64,000 bases of DNA from Fimadaptatus sp050946055 (lineage in GTDB: Bacteria > Bacillota > Clostridia > Christensenellales > Aristaeellaceae), in NCBI GenBank assembly GCA_050946055.1, contig JBMNUB010000010.1, forward strand, positions 17,519 to 81,518, in the 5' to 3' direction. The stretch's first letter is position 1; the number at the start of each line of letters is the position of its first letter. Below the pieces are notes generated by a model. It saw nothing but the letters and a program-made list of their open reading frames with translations. It was not told where the DNA came from and did no database searches. Made by a program: the position numbers and the translations under genes. This document shows, in pieces, positions 52,215 through 62,169 of the stretch.

Positions 52215-52772
52215 ATGCGAAAGGACTTTGGCAAAAAGACCTGGATGTACCCCATGCCCGTGCTTATAATAGGCACATATGACGAGTCGGGCGCGCCCAA
52301 CGCCATGAATGCCGCGTGGGGCGGCATATACGATACCGATCAGATAATGATATGCCTGGAGCACAGCCACAGGACGACCAAGAACATCGGCGCAAAGGGC
52401 GAGTTTACCGTGAGCTTTGCAGATGCCGGTCATGTAAGGCAGGCCGACTATCTGGGGCTGGTGTCCGGCAACGACGTGCCGAACAAGCTGGAGCGCGCCG
52501 GACTGCACTGCACGCGCGCGGGCAATGTGGACGCGCCCATGATAGAGGAGTTCCCGCTTACGCTGGAGTGCCGCCTAAAGAAGTTCAACGAGGACGGCAT
52601 AGTCGTGGCCGACATAGTAAACGTGAGCGCGGACGAGAGCATACTGGACGCGGATGGCGAGATAGACCCCGGCAAGCTGCGCGCGCTGATATTCGAGCCG
52701 GCGCACAACGGCTATCACGTTATGGGCGAGCGCGTGGGCAATGCGTTTGCCGACGGCACGGAGATAGGCTAA
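52215..52772 (+). CDS. Flavin reductase-like FMN-binding protein
   Basis: This 185-residue protein has a split-barrel flavin-binding fold of the DIM6/NTAB type: KTWMYPMPVLIIGTYDESGAPNAMNAAWGG, ICLEHSHRTTKNIGAKGEFTVSFAD, and AGNVDAPMIEEFPLTLECRL. Members bind FMN and pass electrons or reduce free flavin. A GGAGAG site precedes the ATG. It pairs with the flavodoxin-fold protein directly upstream. Confidence 0.87.
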   Translation: MRKDFGKKTWMYPMPVLIIGTYDESGAPNAMNAAWGGIYDTDQIMICLEHSHRTTKNIGAKGEFTVSFADAGHVRQADYLGLVSGNDVPNKLERAGLHCTRAGNVDAPMIEEFPLTLECRLKKFNEDGIVVADIVNVSADESILDADGEIDPGKLRALIFEPAHNGYHVMGERVGNAFADGTEIG

Positions 52773-53072
52773 GGCCGATGCGGGCATGCGGCGGGCGCTG
52801 AAGGCGGCGCGCACACGGGCGATATCGGATATGATGCGGGAGCTAGTACGGTAGCGCTCTTGTATGCGCCTGTATTCTGATGCTGTATCGCAATCATATG
52901 CGCGCGTGCGGAATGTATGCTGCACGCGCGCATATTGCAGGCGCATGTGCGCTGCAAGTATGTCAGGTTGCGTTTTTGCCGCGCAAAACACGAACATTAA
53001 GTTTGCAACGCGCAAGAACGATTGTAATTAACGTCAAATCCGCGCATAAAGATGGTTTTCCGCGAGCGGATA

Positions 53073-53081
53073 TGGTATAAT
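53073..53081 (+). promoter_or_regulatory. Extended -10 promoter of purL
   Basis: TGG followed by perfect TATAAT (53076-53081), no strong -35, 62 bases before the ATG. The gap 52773-53072 shows no other feature. Confidence 0.65.
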
Positions 53082-53143
53082 CGGTACAGATAAACTTCCC
53101 GCGCGCGCATTTGCGGACGGCGGGATCTCAAGGAGCGTGTGAC

Positions 53144-56100
53144 ATGAGCGGTATTACGCGGATTTATGTCGAGAAGAGGCCGGGATTTGACATAGAGGCG
53201 CAGAACCTGATGGGCGATCTGCGCTTTACGCTGGGGCTCAAGGACTTGAGCGGCGTTCGCATATTCAAGAGGTATGACGTTGCGGGTCTGGAGGGAGAAC
53301 AGCTGGAGCGCGCCAGGCGCATAGTCTTTTCCGAGCCCAACTGCGACATCGTTAGCGATGTGCTGCCCGATGTGGGCGAGCATGTGTTTGCGGTAGAGTA
53401 CCTGCCGGGCCAGTATGACCAGCGCGCCGATTCCGCTGCGCAGTGCGTGCAGCTGCTTACTCAGGGCGAGCGCCCGCAGGTGCGCACCGCCACAGTATAC
53501 GCCTTTGAGGGCGTGGACGGCGAGCAGACCTGCCGCATAAAGAACTATCTGATAAACCCCGTGGAGAGCCGCGAGGCCAGCATGGACATGCCCGAGACTC
53601 TGGACATGCCCGTGACCGCGCCCGAGGCCGTGCCGCATGTGGATGGCTTTACGACCATGCCCTTTGAGGAGGTCGCCGGCATGGTAAAGCGCCTGGGCTT
53701 TGCCATGAGCGCAGAGGATCTGGCTTTCTGCCAGAAGTACTTCGCCGAGACCGAGCATCGCGACCCCACCATGACCGAGCTGCGCGCCATAGACACCTAC
53801 TGGTCGGATCACTGCCGCCATACCACCTTCCTGTCCGCGATAGACGGCGTTGAGATAGACACCGGCAAGCTGACCGCGCCCATAGCCGAGGCTTACGGCG
53901 AGTACATGAAGACCCGCGCCTTCGTAGAGGACAAGCGCGATGTGTCGCTTATGGATCTGGCCATAATCGGCATGAAGGCGCTAAAGAAGGATGGCTGCTT
54001 AAACGACCTTGACGAGTCCGACGAGATAAACGCCTGCTCGATAGTGGTCGAGGCCGATGTGGACGGACACACCGAGCCCTGGCTGGTAATGTTCAAGAAC
54101 GAGACGCACAACCATCCCACCGAGATAGAGCCCTTCGGCGGCGCGGCGACCTGCCTGGGCGGCGCCATACGCGATCCGCTGAGCGGCCGCTCCTATGTAT
54201 ATCAGTGCATGCGCCTGACCGGTGCGGGTGATCCCCGCACGCCCTTTGCCGATACCCTCGAGGGCAAGCTCCCGCAGAAGAAGATATGCCTGACGGCGGC
54301 GGGCGGCTATTCCTCCTATGGCAACCAGATAGGCCTTGCCGCGGGCAAGGTTCAGGAGATATATCACCCCGGCTATGTCGCCAAGCGCATGGAGCTGGGC
54401 GCGGTAGTGGCCGCGACCCCGCGCCGCAATGTGCGCCGCGAGGAGCCTCAGCCCGGCGATGTGGTCATACTCGTGGGCGGGCGCACCGGCCGCGATGGCT
54501 GCGGCGGCGCTACCGGCTCGTCCAAGGCGCACACTCAGGAGTCGCTGACCACCTGCGGCGCCGAGGTGCAGAAGGGCAATCCGCCCACCGAGCGCGCCAT
54601 GCAGCGCCTGTTCCGCAATCCTGAGTTCGCGCGCATGATAAAGCGCTGCAATGACTTCGGTGCGGGCGGCGTAAGCGTAGCCATAGGCGAACTGTCCGAC
54701 GGTCTGGACATAAATCTGGATGCCGTGCCGCGCAAGTACGAGGGTCTGGACGGCACGGAGCTGGCCATATCCGAGTCTCAGGAGCGCATGGCCTGCGTTA
54801 TAGCGGCGGAGGACGCCGAGCGCTTCATAGAGATGGCGCGCGAGGAGAACCTTGAGGCCACGCTGGTGGCCAGCGTCACCGACAAGAATCGCCTGTTCAT
54901 GACATGGCGCGGTCAGACGGTGGTCGATCTGTCCCGCGACTTCCTCAATACCAACGGCGTGACCCAGCATGTGCGCGCGCACATACAGTCGCCCGACGAG
55001 AGCAAGATATTCTTCGAGCGCGCGCCCCGCGCCGTGCGTCACTGCCGCACGCTGCCCGAGGCGTGGATACACAATCTGCAGGACCTCAACGTCTGCTCGC
55101 AGAAGGGACTTGTGGAGCGCTTTGACTCCACGATAGGCGCGGAGACGCTGCTTGCGCCCTACGGCGGCAAGTATCGCCTGACCCCCAACGAGGCCATGGC
55201 CGCCAAGCTCCCCGTGATGGGTCACACCAATACCGCAACGCTGATGAGCCACGGCTATGACCCGTACCTGTCCAGCTGGTCGCCCTTCCATGGCGCTCTG
55301 TACGCGGTGGTAGAGTCCGCCGCCAAGATAGCCGCGGCGGGCGGCGATGTGCGCACCATACGCCTGACCTTCCAGGAGTTCTTCGAGCGCCTCAACGACG
55401 ATCCTGAGAAGTGGGGCCGTCCGCTGGCCTCGCTGCTGGGCGCGCTGACCGCGCAGCTGAAGCTGGGCATACCCTCGATAGGCGGCAAGGACTCCATGTC
55501 CGGCACGTTCGAGGACATAAGCGTGCCGCCGACGCTGATATCGATAGCCGTGAACGTACTGGATGCGCGCACGGTCATATCCGACGAGCTGAAGGGCGCG
55601 GGTCACAAGCTCTACGTGCTGATGGCCGAGCGCGACAGCCGCCAGATGCCCCGCTGGGACAAGCTGCTTGACATGTACGACGGCCTGCATCGCCTGGCGC
55701 TGGACGGCAAGATACTGTCGGCGCACACCGTGGGTCAGGGCGGCATAGCGGCGGCGGTGTCGCTGATGGCCTTTGGCAACCGCGTGGGCGTGAAGATAGA
55801 TCCCGAGTGGGAGATATACCCGCTGTTCCTGCCCGAGTACGGCTCGATAGTCATCGAAGTGGACGAGAACTTCAACTCGGAGGAGCTGCCCGTGTGCGCG
55901 CATCCGCTGGGCGAGACCACTGCCGAGCAGCGCATAACCGCGTGCGGCGAGAGCGTGCTGCTTGAGGACGCCATCGCGGCATGGCAGGCACCGCTGGCCG
56001 ACATATTTCCGGTAAACGATGGCCGCGCCCCGCTCAAGGCCGAATTGAACAGGTACACCGAGCGCTCCACCAAGCGTCCTGCGGTCAAGGTGGCCAAGCC

Positions 56101-56899
56101 GCGCGTGCTGATACCCGTGTTCCCCGGCACCAACTGTGAATACGACACGCAGCGCGCCTTCGAGCGCGCCGGTGCCAAGGCTGACGTGGCGCTGATACGC
56201 AACCTCACTCAGGCCGATGTCGAAAAGAGCGTGGACGAGCTGGTCAAGCTCATCAACTCCGCCAACATAATCGCCCTGCCGGGCGGCTTCTCCGGCGGCG
56301 ACGAGCCTGACGGCAGCGCCAAGTTCATAGCGGCCACGCTGCGCAATCCCGCCATCGCCGAGGCCATAATGGAGCTGCTCAACAAGCGCGACGGCCTGAT
56401 GTTGGGCATATGCAACGGCTTCCAGGCGCTCATCAAGCTGGGACTCGTGCCTTACGGCGAGATACGCCCCGAGCTCAACGAGGACGATGCCACGCTGACC
56501 TTCAACACGTTGGGCCGCCATGCCTCCGCGATAGTCAACACCGTGGTCAGCTCGGTCAAGTCGCCGTGGCTGAGCTACGTTAATGCGGGAGATGTGCATA
56601 CCATAGCCATATCCCACGGCGAGGGCCGCTTCGTGGCCAGCCCGGAGATGGTAAAGCGCCTTGCCGAGAACGGCCAGATAGCCACTCAGTACTGCACGCT
56701 GGATGGCACGCCCGCCGTGAACACGCCCGATAACCCCAACGGTTCTGTGTGGGCCATAGAGGGCATAACCAGCCCGGACGGCCGCATACTGGGCAAGATG
56801 GGCCACTCCGAGCGCACGATAGACGATCAGGTACTCAAGAATGTACCCGGCGTAAAGGATCAGCAGCTGTTCCGCGCCGGTGTGGATTACTTCGCATAA
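53144..56899 (+). CDS. purL: Phosphoribosylformylglycinamidine synthase, single-chain PurL with glutaminase domain
   Basis: This 1251-residue cytoplasmic enzyme converts FGAR to FGAM with ATP and glutamine in purine synthesis. The synthetase part has the linker and first AIRS domain (SDHCRHTTFLSAI; FKNETHNHPTEIEPFGGAATCLGGAIRDPLSGR), then the second AIRS pair (GGKDSMSGTFEDI). The C-terminal glutaminase (from about 985, RVLIPVFPGTNCEYDTQRAFERAGA) has the catalytic Cys near 1090 in LGICNGFQ and His/Glu near 1157-1159 in SHGEGRF. So PurS/PurL/PurQ functions are in one chain, as in many clostridia. GGAG lies 8-9 bases before the ATG. It stands alone, with promoter and terminator; the importer upstream also concerns purines. 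Confidence 0.97.
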   Translation: MSGITRIYVEKRPGFDIEAQNLMGDLRFTLGLKDLSGVRIFKRYDVAGLEGEQLERARRIVFSEPNCDIVSDVLPDVGEHVFAVEYLPGQYDQRADSAAQCVQLLTQGERPQVRTATVYAFEGVDGEQTCRIKNYLINPVESREASMDMPETLDMPVTAPEAVPHVDGFTTMPFEEVAGMVKRLGFAMSAEDLAFCQKYFAETEHRDPTMTELRAIDTYWSDHCRHTTFLSAIDGVEIDTGKLTAPIAEAYGEYMKTRAFVEDKRDVSLMDLAIIGMKALKKDGCLNDLDESDEINACSIVVEADVDGHTEPWLVMFKNETHNHPTEIEPFGGAATCLGGAIRDPLSGRSYVYQCMRLTGAGDPRTPFADTLEGKLPQKKICLTAAGGYSSYGNQIGLAAGKVQEIYHPGYVAKRMELGAVVAATPRRNVRREEPQPGDVVILVGGRTGRDGCGGATGSSKAHTQESLTTCGAEVQKGNPPTERAMQRLFRNPEFARMIKRCNDFGAGGVSVAIGELSDGLDINLDAVPRKYEGLDGTELAISESQERMACVIAAEDAERFIEMAREENLEATLVASVTDKNRLFMTWRGQTVVDLSRDFLNTNGVTQHVRAHIQSPDESKIFFERAPRAVRHCRTLPEAWIHNLQDLNVCSQKGLVERFDSTIGAETLLAPYGGKYRLTPNEAMAAKLPVMGHTNTATLMSHGYDPYLSSWSPFHGALYAVVESAAKIAAAGGDVRTIRLTFQEFFERLNDDPEKWGRPLASLLGALTAQLKLGIPSIGGKDSMSGTFEDISVPPTLISIAVNVLDARTVISDELKGAGHKLYVLMAERDSRQMPRWDKLLDMYDGLHRLALDGKILSAHTVGQGGIAAAVSLMAFGNRVGVKIDPEWEIYPLFLPEYGSIVIEVDENFNSEELPVCAHPLGETTAEQRITACGESVLLEDAIAAWQAPLADIFPVNDGRAPLKAELNRYTERSTKRPAVKVAKPRVLIPVFPGTNCEYDTQRAFERAGAKADVALIRNLTQADVEKSVDELVKLINSANIIALPGGFSGGDEPDGSAKFIAATLRNPAIAEAIMELLNKRDGLMLGICNGFQALIKLGLVPYGEIRPELNEDDATLTFNTLGRHASAIVNTVVSSVKSPWLSYVNAGDVHTIAISHGEGRFVASPEMVKRLAENGQIATQYCTLDGTPAVNTPDNPNGSVWAIEGITSPDGRILGKMGHSERTIDDQVLKNVPGVKDQQLFRAGVDYFA

Positions 56900-56916
56900 C
56901 ATATCGCGTACATCCG

Positions 56917-56950
56917 GGTGCGGATGGCCTTCGGGCCGTCCGCGCCTTTT
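56917..56950 (+). terminator. Terminator of purL
   Basis: A 13-base stem with three G-T pairs (56917-56929 with 56934-56946) and a 4-base loop, then TTTTGTT. Confidence 0.9.
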
Positions 56951-57330
56951 GTTATCGCCAATGCGCAGCGCGGCGCGAGCGCATGATACTGATTTGCGAG
57001 TGGCAATGCATGCAGAGGTTACGGCTTGTCTCTGTTCAGGGGTGGTAAGAGGCTGCGCGGGAGAATGTGCGCCGCGCTTAATGTAAGGCGGAGAGCGAGC
57101 ATGAGCGAGGGCACTGCCGTGCATGAATGGGGAAGATGTGCCGCGTGAGCCTTGCTACTGAATTGTTATGCACAAAATGCAATGTTATGCATCGCGGGCG
57201 CGCGCGGCAGGCCATGCGCGCGCTGGACATGGATTGTAAGTAATAGCCAACGGGATGAGGCTTGAATTGACAGGCGCGCCCAATATATAGCAATGAGCTA
57301 TGTTAAAAATTTTGTATGCACACATGACAG
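56951..57330. other. Gap without genes after purL
   Basis: No coding frame is supported. The right half is AT-richer and leads into the next promoter. Confidence 0.5.
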
Positions 57331-57359
57331 GTGACAGAAAGGAGCGTTTGTGGTATAAT
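57331..57359 (+). promoter_or_regulatory. Sigma-A promoter with extended -10 for the Ig-like secreted protein
   Basis: GTGACA (57331-57336), 17-base spacer ending TGG, perfect TATAAT (57354-57359), about 57 bases before the ATG. Confidence 0.85.
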
Positions 57360-57422
57360 GACTTCGATTGGGCCGAGGGCATATCGGCTCGATATGATGT
57401 ATAAAAGCAAGGGGTAGTATAA

Positions 57423-58781
57423 ATGAAGCGCAACGCTTTTCGCGTTTTTATGACTCTTATGATATTGCTCATGCTCATGCAGAGCGCGCCGCTGGGCATG
57501 GCGGAGGGCGAGCTGCCCACGGCTGAGCCGACGGCTACGCCCGTGGCGGAGCCAACCCTGACGCCCACGCCTGAGCCTACTGCGGAGCCGGTGCTGCCCG
57601 AGGGGCTGAGACTCAATGTAGAGTCGCTGTCAGTGGAGCTGCAGGCCGATCAGACCGGGAGCGTGCCGGTGGCTGAGCTGGAGCTGATGGGCGCGGGCGA
57701 GGATGTGGCCGCAGAGTGGCTGGTTTCCTCGCGCACGGGCAGCAGCGCCGACATAGTGCTGGAGCAGGAGCAGGGTCGCGCGCGCGTATACGCCGTGGCG
57801 CTTGGCGAGGGCGAGAGCGAATTTGAGATATCGGTGCGCTGCACGGCAGGCGTACAGACGCGCGAGCTGTCCGCAGTGCTGCGCGTAAACGTGACCCAGC
57901 CCAAGGAGTTTGTCCCTGCGGCGATAGAGGGCGTGGACATAATATACAACATGGCGGCGGGCGCGTCGCTGACCATAGCGCCTTCCAATGCGGGCGACTT
58001 CCCGGAAGGTACGCTGTGGCAGCTGGAGGCGCGCATGCGCGGGCTGGATATATCGGACGAGGGCGAAGGCGCGTTCTCGGTGAGCGCGGCCAGGGAAGGG
58101 CGCTATGTTGCGCTCATGAGCGCGCGCTCTCCCGAGGGCGAGGAGCGCATGGCGTACATGATGTTCGTGGTTAGCGGTCAGGAGGGCGGCAATGCGCCCG
58201 CGCTCAACTACGAGGCGCTGGACATAGTGCTGGACGTGGACAATCCTACGGGCGAAGCCGTGTTCCATGTGCGCCCGGCGGAGTCGCTGGGGTACGTGCC
58301 TGCGGCGTGGAGGATTGAACAGGTGGCGGGCGAGGGCGCGGTGCGGCTGCGCATGGAGCGCAAGGGCAATGGAGTTGACCTGCACGCCAGCCCCAATGTG
58401 GCGGGCGAGGCGGCATACCTACTGCGCTGCCGCATGCCCTCGCTGGATGCGAGCGTGACCATACCCGTGCGTGTGCGCGTGCGCCACAGCGACGACGGCG
58501 TGACCGGCATAACGCTGCGCCGCGATGAGTACAGCATGCGCCTTGACGAGGCGATAACGCTGTCGCCATACGCGCTGCCCGAGGGCAATTCCTGCCCCAG
58601 GGGTACGGCATGGAGCGCAAGCGCTCAGGGCGAGGGCAAGCTGGCGCTCAACGTGGACGCGGCCACCGGCCAGACGACCATAATGGCATCGCATGCCGGC
58701 AGATACAACGTGGTCTTTTCGGCGCAGGTGAGCGCCAATCGCGTATACACGGCGGAAGCCGTGCTGATAGTCACCGACTGA
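57423..58781 (+). CDS. Secreted surface protein with threonine/proline linker and Ig-like (BIG2-type) repeats
   Basis: This 452-residue protein has a signal peptide (about 1-28, ending GMAEG), a Pro/Thr/Glu linker (about 30-60, repeats of PTAEP and PTPEP), then four beta-rich segments of about 90 residues that look like bacterial Ig-like modules; the last, GITLRRDEYSMRLDEAITLSPYALPEG...WSASAQGEGKLALNVDAATGQTTIMASHAGRYNVVF, fits the BIG2 pattern. No sortase motif or anchor is seen. Function is probably cell-surface or secreted structure. The ribosome site is weak (AAGGGGTAGTATAA). Confidence 0.72.
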   Translation: MKRNAFRVFMTLMILLMLMQSAPLGMAEGELPTAEPTATPVAEPTLTPTPEPTAEPVLPEGLRLNVESLSVELQADQTGSVPVAELELMGAGEDVAAEWLVSSRTGSSADIVLEQEQGRARVYAVALGEGESEFEISVRCTAGVQTRELSAVLRVNVTQPKEFVPAAIEGVDIIYNMAAGASLTIAPSNAGDFPEGTLWQLEARMRGLDISDEGEGAFSVSAAREGRYVALMSARSPEGEERMAYMMFVVSGQEGGNAPALNYEALDIVLDVDNPTGEAVFHVRPAESLGYVPAAWRIEQVAGEGAVRLRMERKGNGVDLHASPNVAGEAAYLLRCRMPSLDASVTIPVRVRVRHSDDGVTGITLRRDEYSMRLDEAITLSPYALPEGNSCPRGTAWSASAQGEGKLALNVDAATGQTTIMASHAGRYNVVFSAQVSANRVYTAEAVLIVTD

Positions 58782-58886
58782 TGAGGGTAGACAGGCTGGC
58801 CGCGGAGTGCGCGCCAGCCTGTTTCGCGTGCGCGCAGGCAGAATATGGGCGCGCTTTTGCGAAAGCGGCATTTTACGGCGGCGCGC

Positions 58887-58915
58887 TTGCAATGGCGGCG
58901 CGCGTTTGATATAAT
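58887..58915 (+). promoter_or_regulatory. Sigma-A promoter of the zinc-ribbon-like membrane protein
   Basis: TTGCAA (58887-58892), 17-base spacer, perfect TATAAT (58910-58915). Confidence 0.82.
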
Positions 58916-59005
58916 AAAAAGTACTGTATGCTATCCATGCTGAGCGATAAGCGGCAAATAACGCAGCACAATAAGCGAAAGGAACGCCTGCGGGCGAATA
59001 TATCT

Positions 59006-59707
59006 ATGCGACAGAATCCCAATGCCACGCGCCCCGATGCGCGCAATACACGATCGAATCCCGAGCGGGGCGACAGACAATCTCACGTAAAGATGCCGCG
59101 CATGAGCGGAGGCAGGCGGCGCGAGGGCTGGCTGTTGCCGCTGTGCCTGCTGTTGCCGCCGATAGGCGTGGCGTACATGTGGGCAATGCAGCGCTTCAGC
59201 AAGCGCAGCCGCGTGGTGATAAGCGCGATATCCGGGCTGATACTGTTTGCGGAGTGCTACTTCATGTTCGCGGGTTCGGCGGGCATGCCCGATCCGACCA
59301 CGTTCACGCCGGGCGCAGGCTCCGTTTATGCGCCCACGTCCGTGACCGCAGAGCCCACTGAGATACCCGCGCCCACCGAACTGCCCTATGACATAGTGCA
59401 GGCGCAGCCCAGCGCCTATGTGGGCGAGGATGGAGTCGCCGTGACGGCCGACCCCAACGCCTTCATACCCAACCCCGACCCGATAGTCACCGCTCCGCCC
59501 GCTATCGACGGAGGCGAGGCCGCGCAGCCGGTTAGCGATGTGACGTCCGCTGACACCATAGTGTTTACAAGTTCCGGCGCGCTGTTCTACCACGCCAACC
59601 CATCCTGCGGCGGCAAGGACTACTCCGAGCAGACCACTTTGGCTCAGGCGATAGAGCGCGGCCTTGCGCCCTGCAACAACTGCAACCCGCCCTCTCAGGT
59701 GGGGTAA
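59006..59707 (+). CDS. Membrane-anchored protein with C-terminal Cys/His motif
   Basis: From the ATG at 59006 the protein has 233 residues: a basic N-terminus, two hydrophobic segments (about 40-58 and 65-87), a Pro/Thr-rich outer linker (about 95-180), and a C-terminal small domain YHANPSCGGKDYSEQTTLAQAIERGLAPCNNCNP. That domain (YHxxxxCxx...A...GLxPCxxC) occurs at the ends of nucleases and surface proteins and probably binds a metal. The frame is open back to 58928, only about 6 bases after the predicted transcription start; either a leaderless longer form or the shorter form is possible, as neither has a good ribosome site. Confidence 0.7.
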   Translation: MRQNPNATRPDARNTRSNPERGDRQSHVKMPRMSGGRRREGWLLPLCLLLPPIGVAYMWAMQRFSKRSRVVISAISGLILFAECYFMFAGSAGMPDPTTFTPGAGSVYAPTSVTAEPTEIPAPTELPYDIVQAQPSAYVGEDGVAVTADPNAFIPNPDPIVTAPPAIDGGEAAQPVSDVTSADTIVFTSSGALFYHANPSCGGKDYSEQTTLAQAIERGLAPCNNCNPPSQVG

Positions 59708-60106
59708 TGAGTATGGGGAATTGCTTGGAGCGGCCTTTTGTGCGGTGATGCATGGGGAACTGCTTAGAGCGGACATGCATGCGACAATATAGCGGTAAAG
59801 CCGCTTAAAGCGACCTTGGCGCACCTGAAAGGGGAGCTGTCTCCGCAGCGACTTAGGGGTTAACCCCGCCGCGCGTAGAGCAACATTCCGTGTGCCGGGA
59901 CAACGCTGCACCGTGCCACACGCGCACAGATTTCTTCTTAAAGCGTCCATCTGGTATCCGGCGTAAACCTTACGGCGCTTGCGCACCACATTGCTTTCAG
60001 GGAAGGCAGGGTCTAAGCCACGGCATAACCTTATCGTTCTTAAAATGCCGCCTATATCCGCACGCAGCCAGGCAATCAACCGCGCCGCGCCAAAAACTTG
60101 AATACG
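59708..60106. other. Gap without genes, with a short direct repeat
   Basis: ATGGGGAATTGCTTGGAGCGG at about 59713 recurs with two changes at about 59751, followed by related AGCGGTAAAGCCGCTTAAAGCG. No coding frame is supported. Confidence 0.55.
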
Positions 60107-60147
60107 AAAAAAATATCCGCTTCCAGCATCGTGAAAGCGGATATTTT
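60107..60147 (-). terminator. Terminator after the flavin reductase gene
   Basis: Thirteen-base perfect stem (60135-60147 with 60110-60122) followed on the minus strand by a run of T. The T/A symmetry lets it act in both directions. Confidence 0.9.
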
Positions 60148-60182
60148 ATATATGCCGATATTAAGCGAACCTGCGCATAATC

Positions 60183-60689
60183 TCACTTATCCGTGCGATA
60201 GCACGCAACTATCTCACCGAATATCATGCGATGATAGTCACCGGCGGCATAGGCGCTCTTGCGCACGCCCTCGTCCATGTCGTCCGCAGTCATGTCCTGC
60301 TCAAGCAGCGTGCGGCACTCGAAGTGCAGCTCGCACTCGCCGACTATGGGCGCGTTTACCTCGCGTGCAGGCAGCGCAGTCAGCCCGTGACCGTCGAACT
60401 TGTCCATATTGTCGCCCGAGTTCCTGCCCGCGAAGGTGAATATCTCCTTGTGAGCATCGCTTACGCCCATGGATACGGTGAACTGCTTCTCCTTGAGCAG
60501 AATGGGGTAGGTGTGGCGCTGCGGACGCACTACGACCATCAGCACGGGCTTGCCCCAGAAATAGCCTATCGAACCCCAGCCTATCGTCATGGTGTTGGGC
60601 TTGTTGCCGCCCACGGTCAGCAGCGCGCGGCCATGGCTCAGACTGTCCATGGCCAGCGACGATATCTCCGGGAATATCATATCCTTCAT
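60183..60689 (-). CDS. Flavin reductase-like split-barrel protein
   Basis: This 168-residue protein has the FMN-binding split-barrel pattern: LLTVGGNKPNTMTIGWGSIGYFWGKPVLMVVVRPQRHTYPIL, FTVSMGV, FAGRNSGDNMDKFDGHGL and APIVGECELHFECRTL. The flavin reductase-like group includes oxygen-scavenging and flavin-transfer proteins; the exact role is unknown. GGAGGC precedes the ATG. It is a monocistronic unit and is distinct from the protein at 52215. Confidence 0.88.
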   Translation of the reverse strand: MKDMIFPEISSLAMDSLSHGRALLTVGGNKPNTMTIGWGSIGYFWGKPVLMVVVRPQRHTYPILLKEKQFTVSMGVSDAHKEIFTFAGRNSGDNMDKFDGHGLTALPAREVNAPIVGECELHFECRTLLEQDMTADDMDEGVRKSAYAAGDYHRMIFGEIVACYRTDK

Positions 60690-60905
60690 AGTATTGCCTC
60701 CTTATCAAGAACGAATGCGCAGCTCGGATGATGCGCGCATTCAATATACTGACAAATAGTAACATATGCGCCTACGCTTGGCAACCGGCTAAATAGCCCA
60801 TGTACTTAGTTCATGCCAGAAACGTACAGCCGTGCGCCCTGAAGTAATTCCGCAACCGGCTTGCAGCTTGCGCCGTCTGGCATGCCGCAGCGGGATGATG
60901 CCTGC

Positions 60906-61640
60906 TCACTGGTATGCGCCGGGCGCGTTTGATGAAGTGCGCAGCAGCTTCATGAGCTGGTCAAGCTCGTCGGGCGTGAGATCGCGGTGCTGCCCCAGCG
61001 GCAGATTGCCAAGCCTTATGTTCATTATGCGCAGGCGGGTGAGCGTGCGCACGCTGTGGCCCAGCTGCTGGCACATGCGCCTTATCTGCCGGTTGAGGCC
61101 CTGCGTGAGTATGATGCGGAACGTGTCCGGGCCTTCGCGGAACACGCGGCAGGGGCGCGTTACCTGACCCAGTATCGGCACGCCCGCCGCCATCTGGCGC
61201 AGGAACTCGTCCGAGCAGCGCCGCTCCAGCGTCACGCGGTATTCCTTCTCATGGTTGTTGCCCGCGCGCAGTATCTTGTTCACTATGTCGCCGTCGTTGG
61301 TGAGCAGTATAAGCCCGGATGAGTCCTTGTCCAGACGGCCTATCGGGTACAGGCGCTCGCTGCCGCCCACGAAGTCAACTATGTTGTCGGGTTCGCGCGG
61401 GTCGGTGGTGCAGACTATGCCCACGGGCTTGTTGAGCGCGATGTAGCGCTTGGGACTGTATCCGCGCAGCACGCGGCCATCCAGCGTTACCATCTGGCCG
61501 GGCAGCACGCGCGTGCCAAGCTCGGCCGGCTGGCCACCCACGCAGACGCGCCCCTGTTCGATGAGCCTGTCGGCCTGACGGCGCGAGCATGCGCCGCTGT
61601 CGGCCAGATATTTGTTTATGCGTATGCCGGTATCCTGCAT
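60906..61640 (-). CDS. Pseudouridine synthase, RluF/RsuA family
   Basis: This 244-residue enzyme isomerises a uridine in rRNA. It has an S4 RNA-binding domain (IRINKYLADSGACSRRQADRLIEQGRVCVGGQPA, 5-40), the catalytic motif YPIGRLDKDSSGLILLTNDGD with Asp in GRLDKDSSG, and the C-terminal GLNRQIRRMCQQLGHSVRTLTRLRIMNI typical of RluF. GGGGA lies before the ATG at 61640; a longer frame is not supported. It is the last gene of a three-gene operon with the membrane protein and the HD protein. Confidence 0.92.
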   Translation of the reverse strand: MQDTGIRINKYLADSGACSRRQADRLIEQGRVCVGGQPAELGTRVLPGQMVTLDGRVLRGYSPKRYIALNKPVGIVCTTDPREPDNIVDFVGGSERLYPIGRLDKDSSGLILLTNDGDIVNKILRAGNNHEKEYRVTLERRCSDEFLRQMAAGVPILGQVTRPCRVFREGPDTFRIILTQGLNRQIRRMCQQLGHSVRTLTRLRIMNIRLGNLPLGQHRDLTPDELDQLMKLLRTSSNAPGAYQ

Positions 61641-61657
61641 GTGTATTCCCCTTTGAG

Positions 61658-62131
61658 TCAATGTTCTATTCCGTGCCACAGGCGGGAGGATTCGTCACTG
61701 AACTTGCCAAACTCGCCGCCTTCCACCTTGCGCACTACCCAGCGCGCGCCCTGTCCGTGACCCGCCTTGCGCATGTACAGGCAATACAGCCCGCCCGCGC
61801 GCAGCCGCACGAACAACAGGGTCTGATCCTCGGTGTGGTAGCGCCAGAAGCGCCGTATGTGCCGGGCGCGCTGCCCGTCCAATGTGCCGTCGCCCAGCGC
61901 GCGCCTGCCGGTGAGCCTGACCTGAGCGCGCAGCCCGCTGCCTGATGCGGGGCGGGAGAGTGCATGCACTGCGCCGCCCGTGCCGCGCGCATTCATGAGC
62001 AGCTTGAGCGACAGAAACAGCATCAGCCCAGCCAGCGCGCCCACCGCGCATCCGCGTCCGCCATCCAGCGCATAGCCCAGCAGCGCGCCGCCCGCGGCTA
62101 TCAGCGCTGCGCAAATATATTCGATAAACAA
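61658..62131 (-). CDS. Small membrane protein with two N-terminal helices, unknown
   Basis: This 157-residue protein has two hydrophobic segments (about 3-22 and 27-46), then a basic, Arg-rich cytoplasmic part with RRFWRYHTEDQTLLFVRLRAGGLYCLYMRKAG. It is 17 bases before the pseudouridine synthase gene and 38 bases after the HD gene, so it is in the same operon. I do not recognise a family. Confidence 0.7.
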   Translation of the reverse strand: MFIEYICAALIAAGGALLGYALDGGRGCAVGALAGLMLFLSLKLLMNARGTGGAVHALSRPASGSGLRAQVRLTGRRALGDGTLDGQRARHIRRFWRYHTEDQTLLFVRLRAGGLYCLYMRKAGHGQGARWVVRKVEGGEFGKFSDESSRLWHGIEH

Positions 62132-62169
62132 TCCCTCAAGACCTCCAAGGCATCATCTGCCGCGCGCCG

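Noticed and set aside
53999..57124. A 1041-codon open frame on the minus strand opposite purL
   Set aside because: It is fully antisense to purL, whose motifs are complete. Long antisense frames arise here because the sense codon bias rarely makes complementary stop codons. The translation is low-complexity and rich in His, Arg and Gly.
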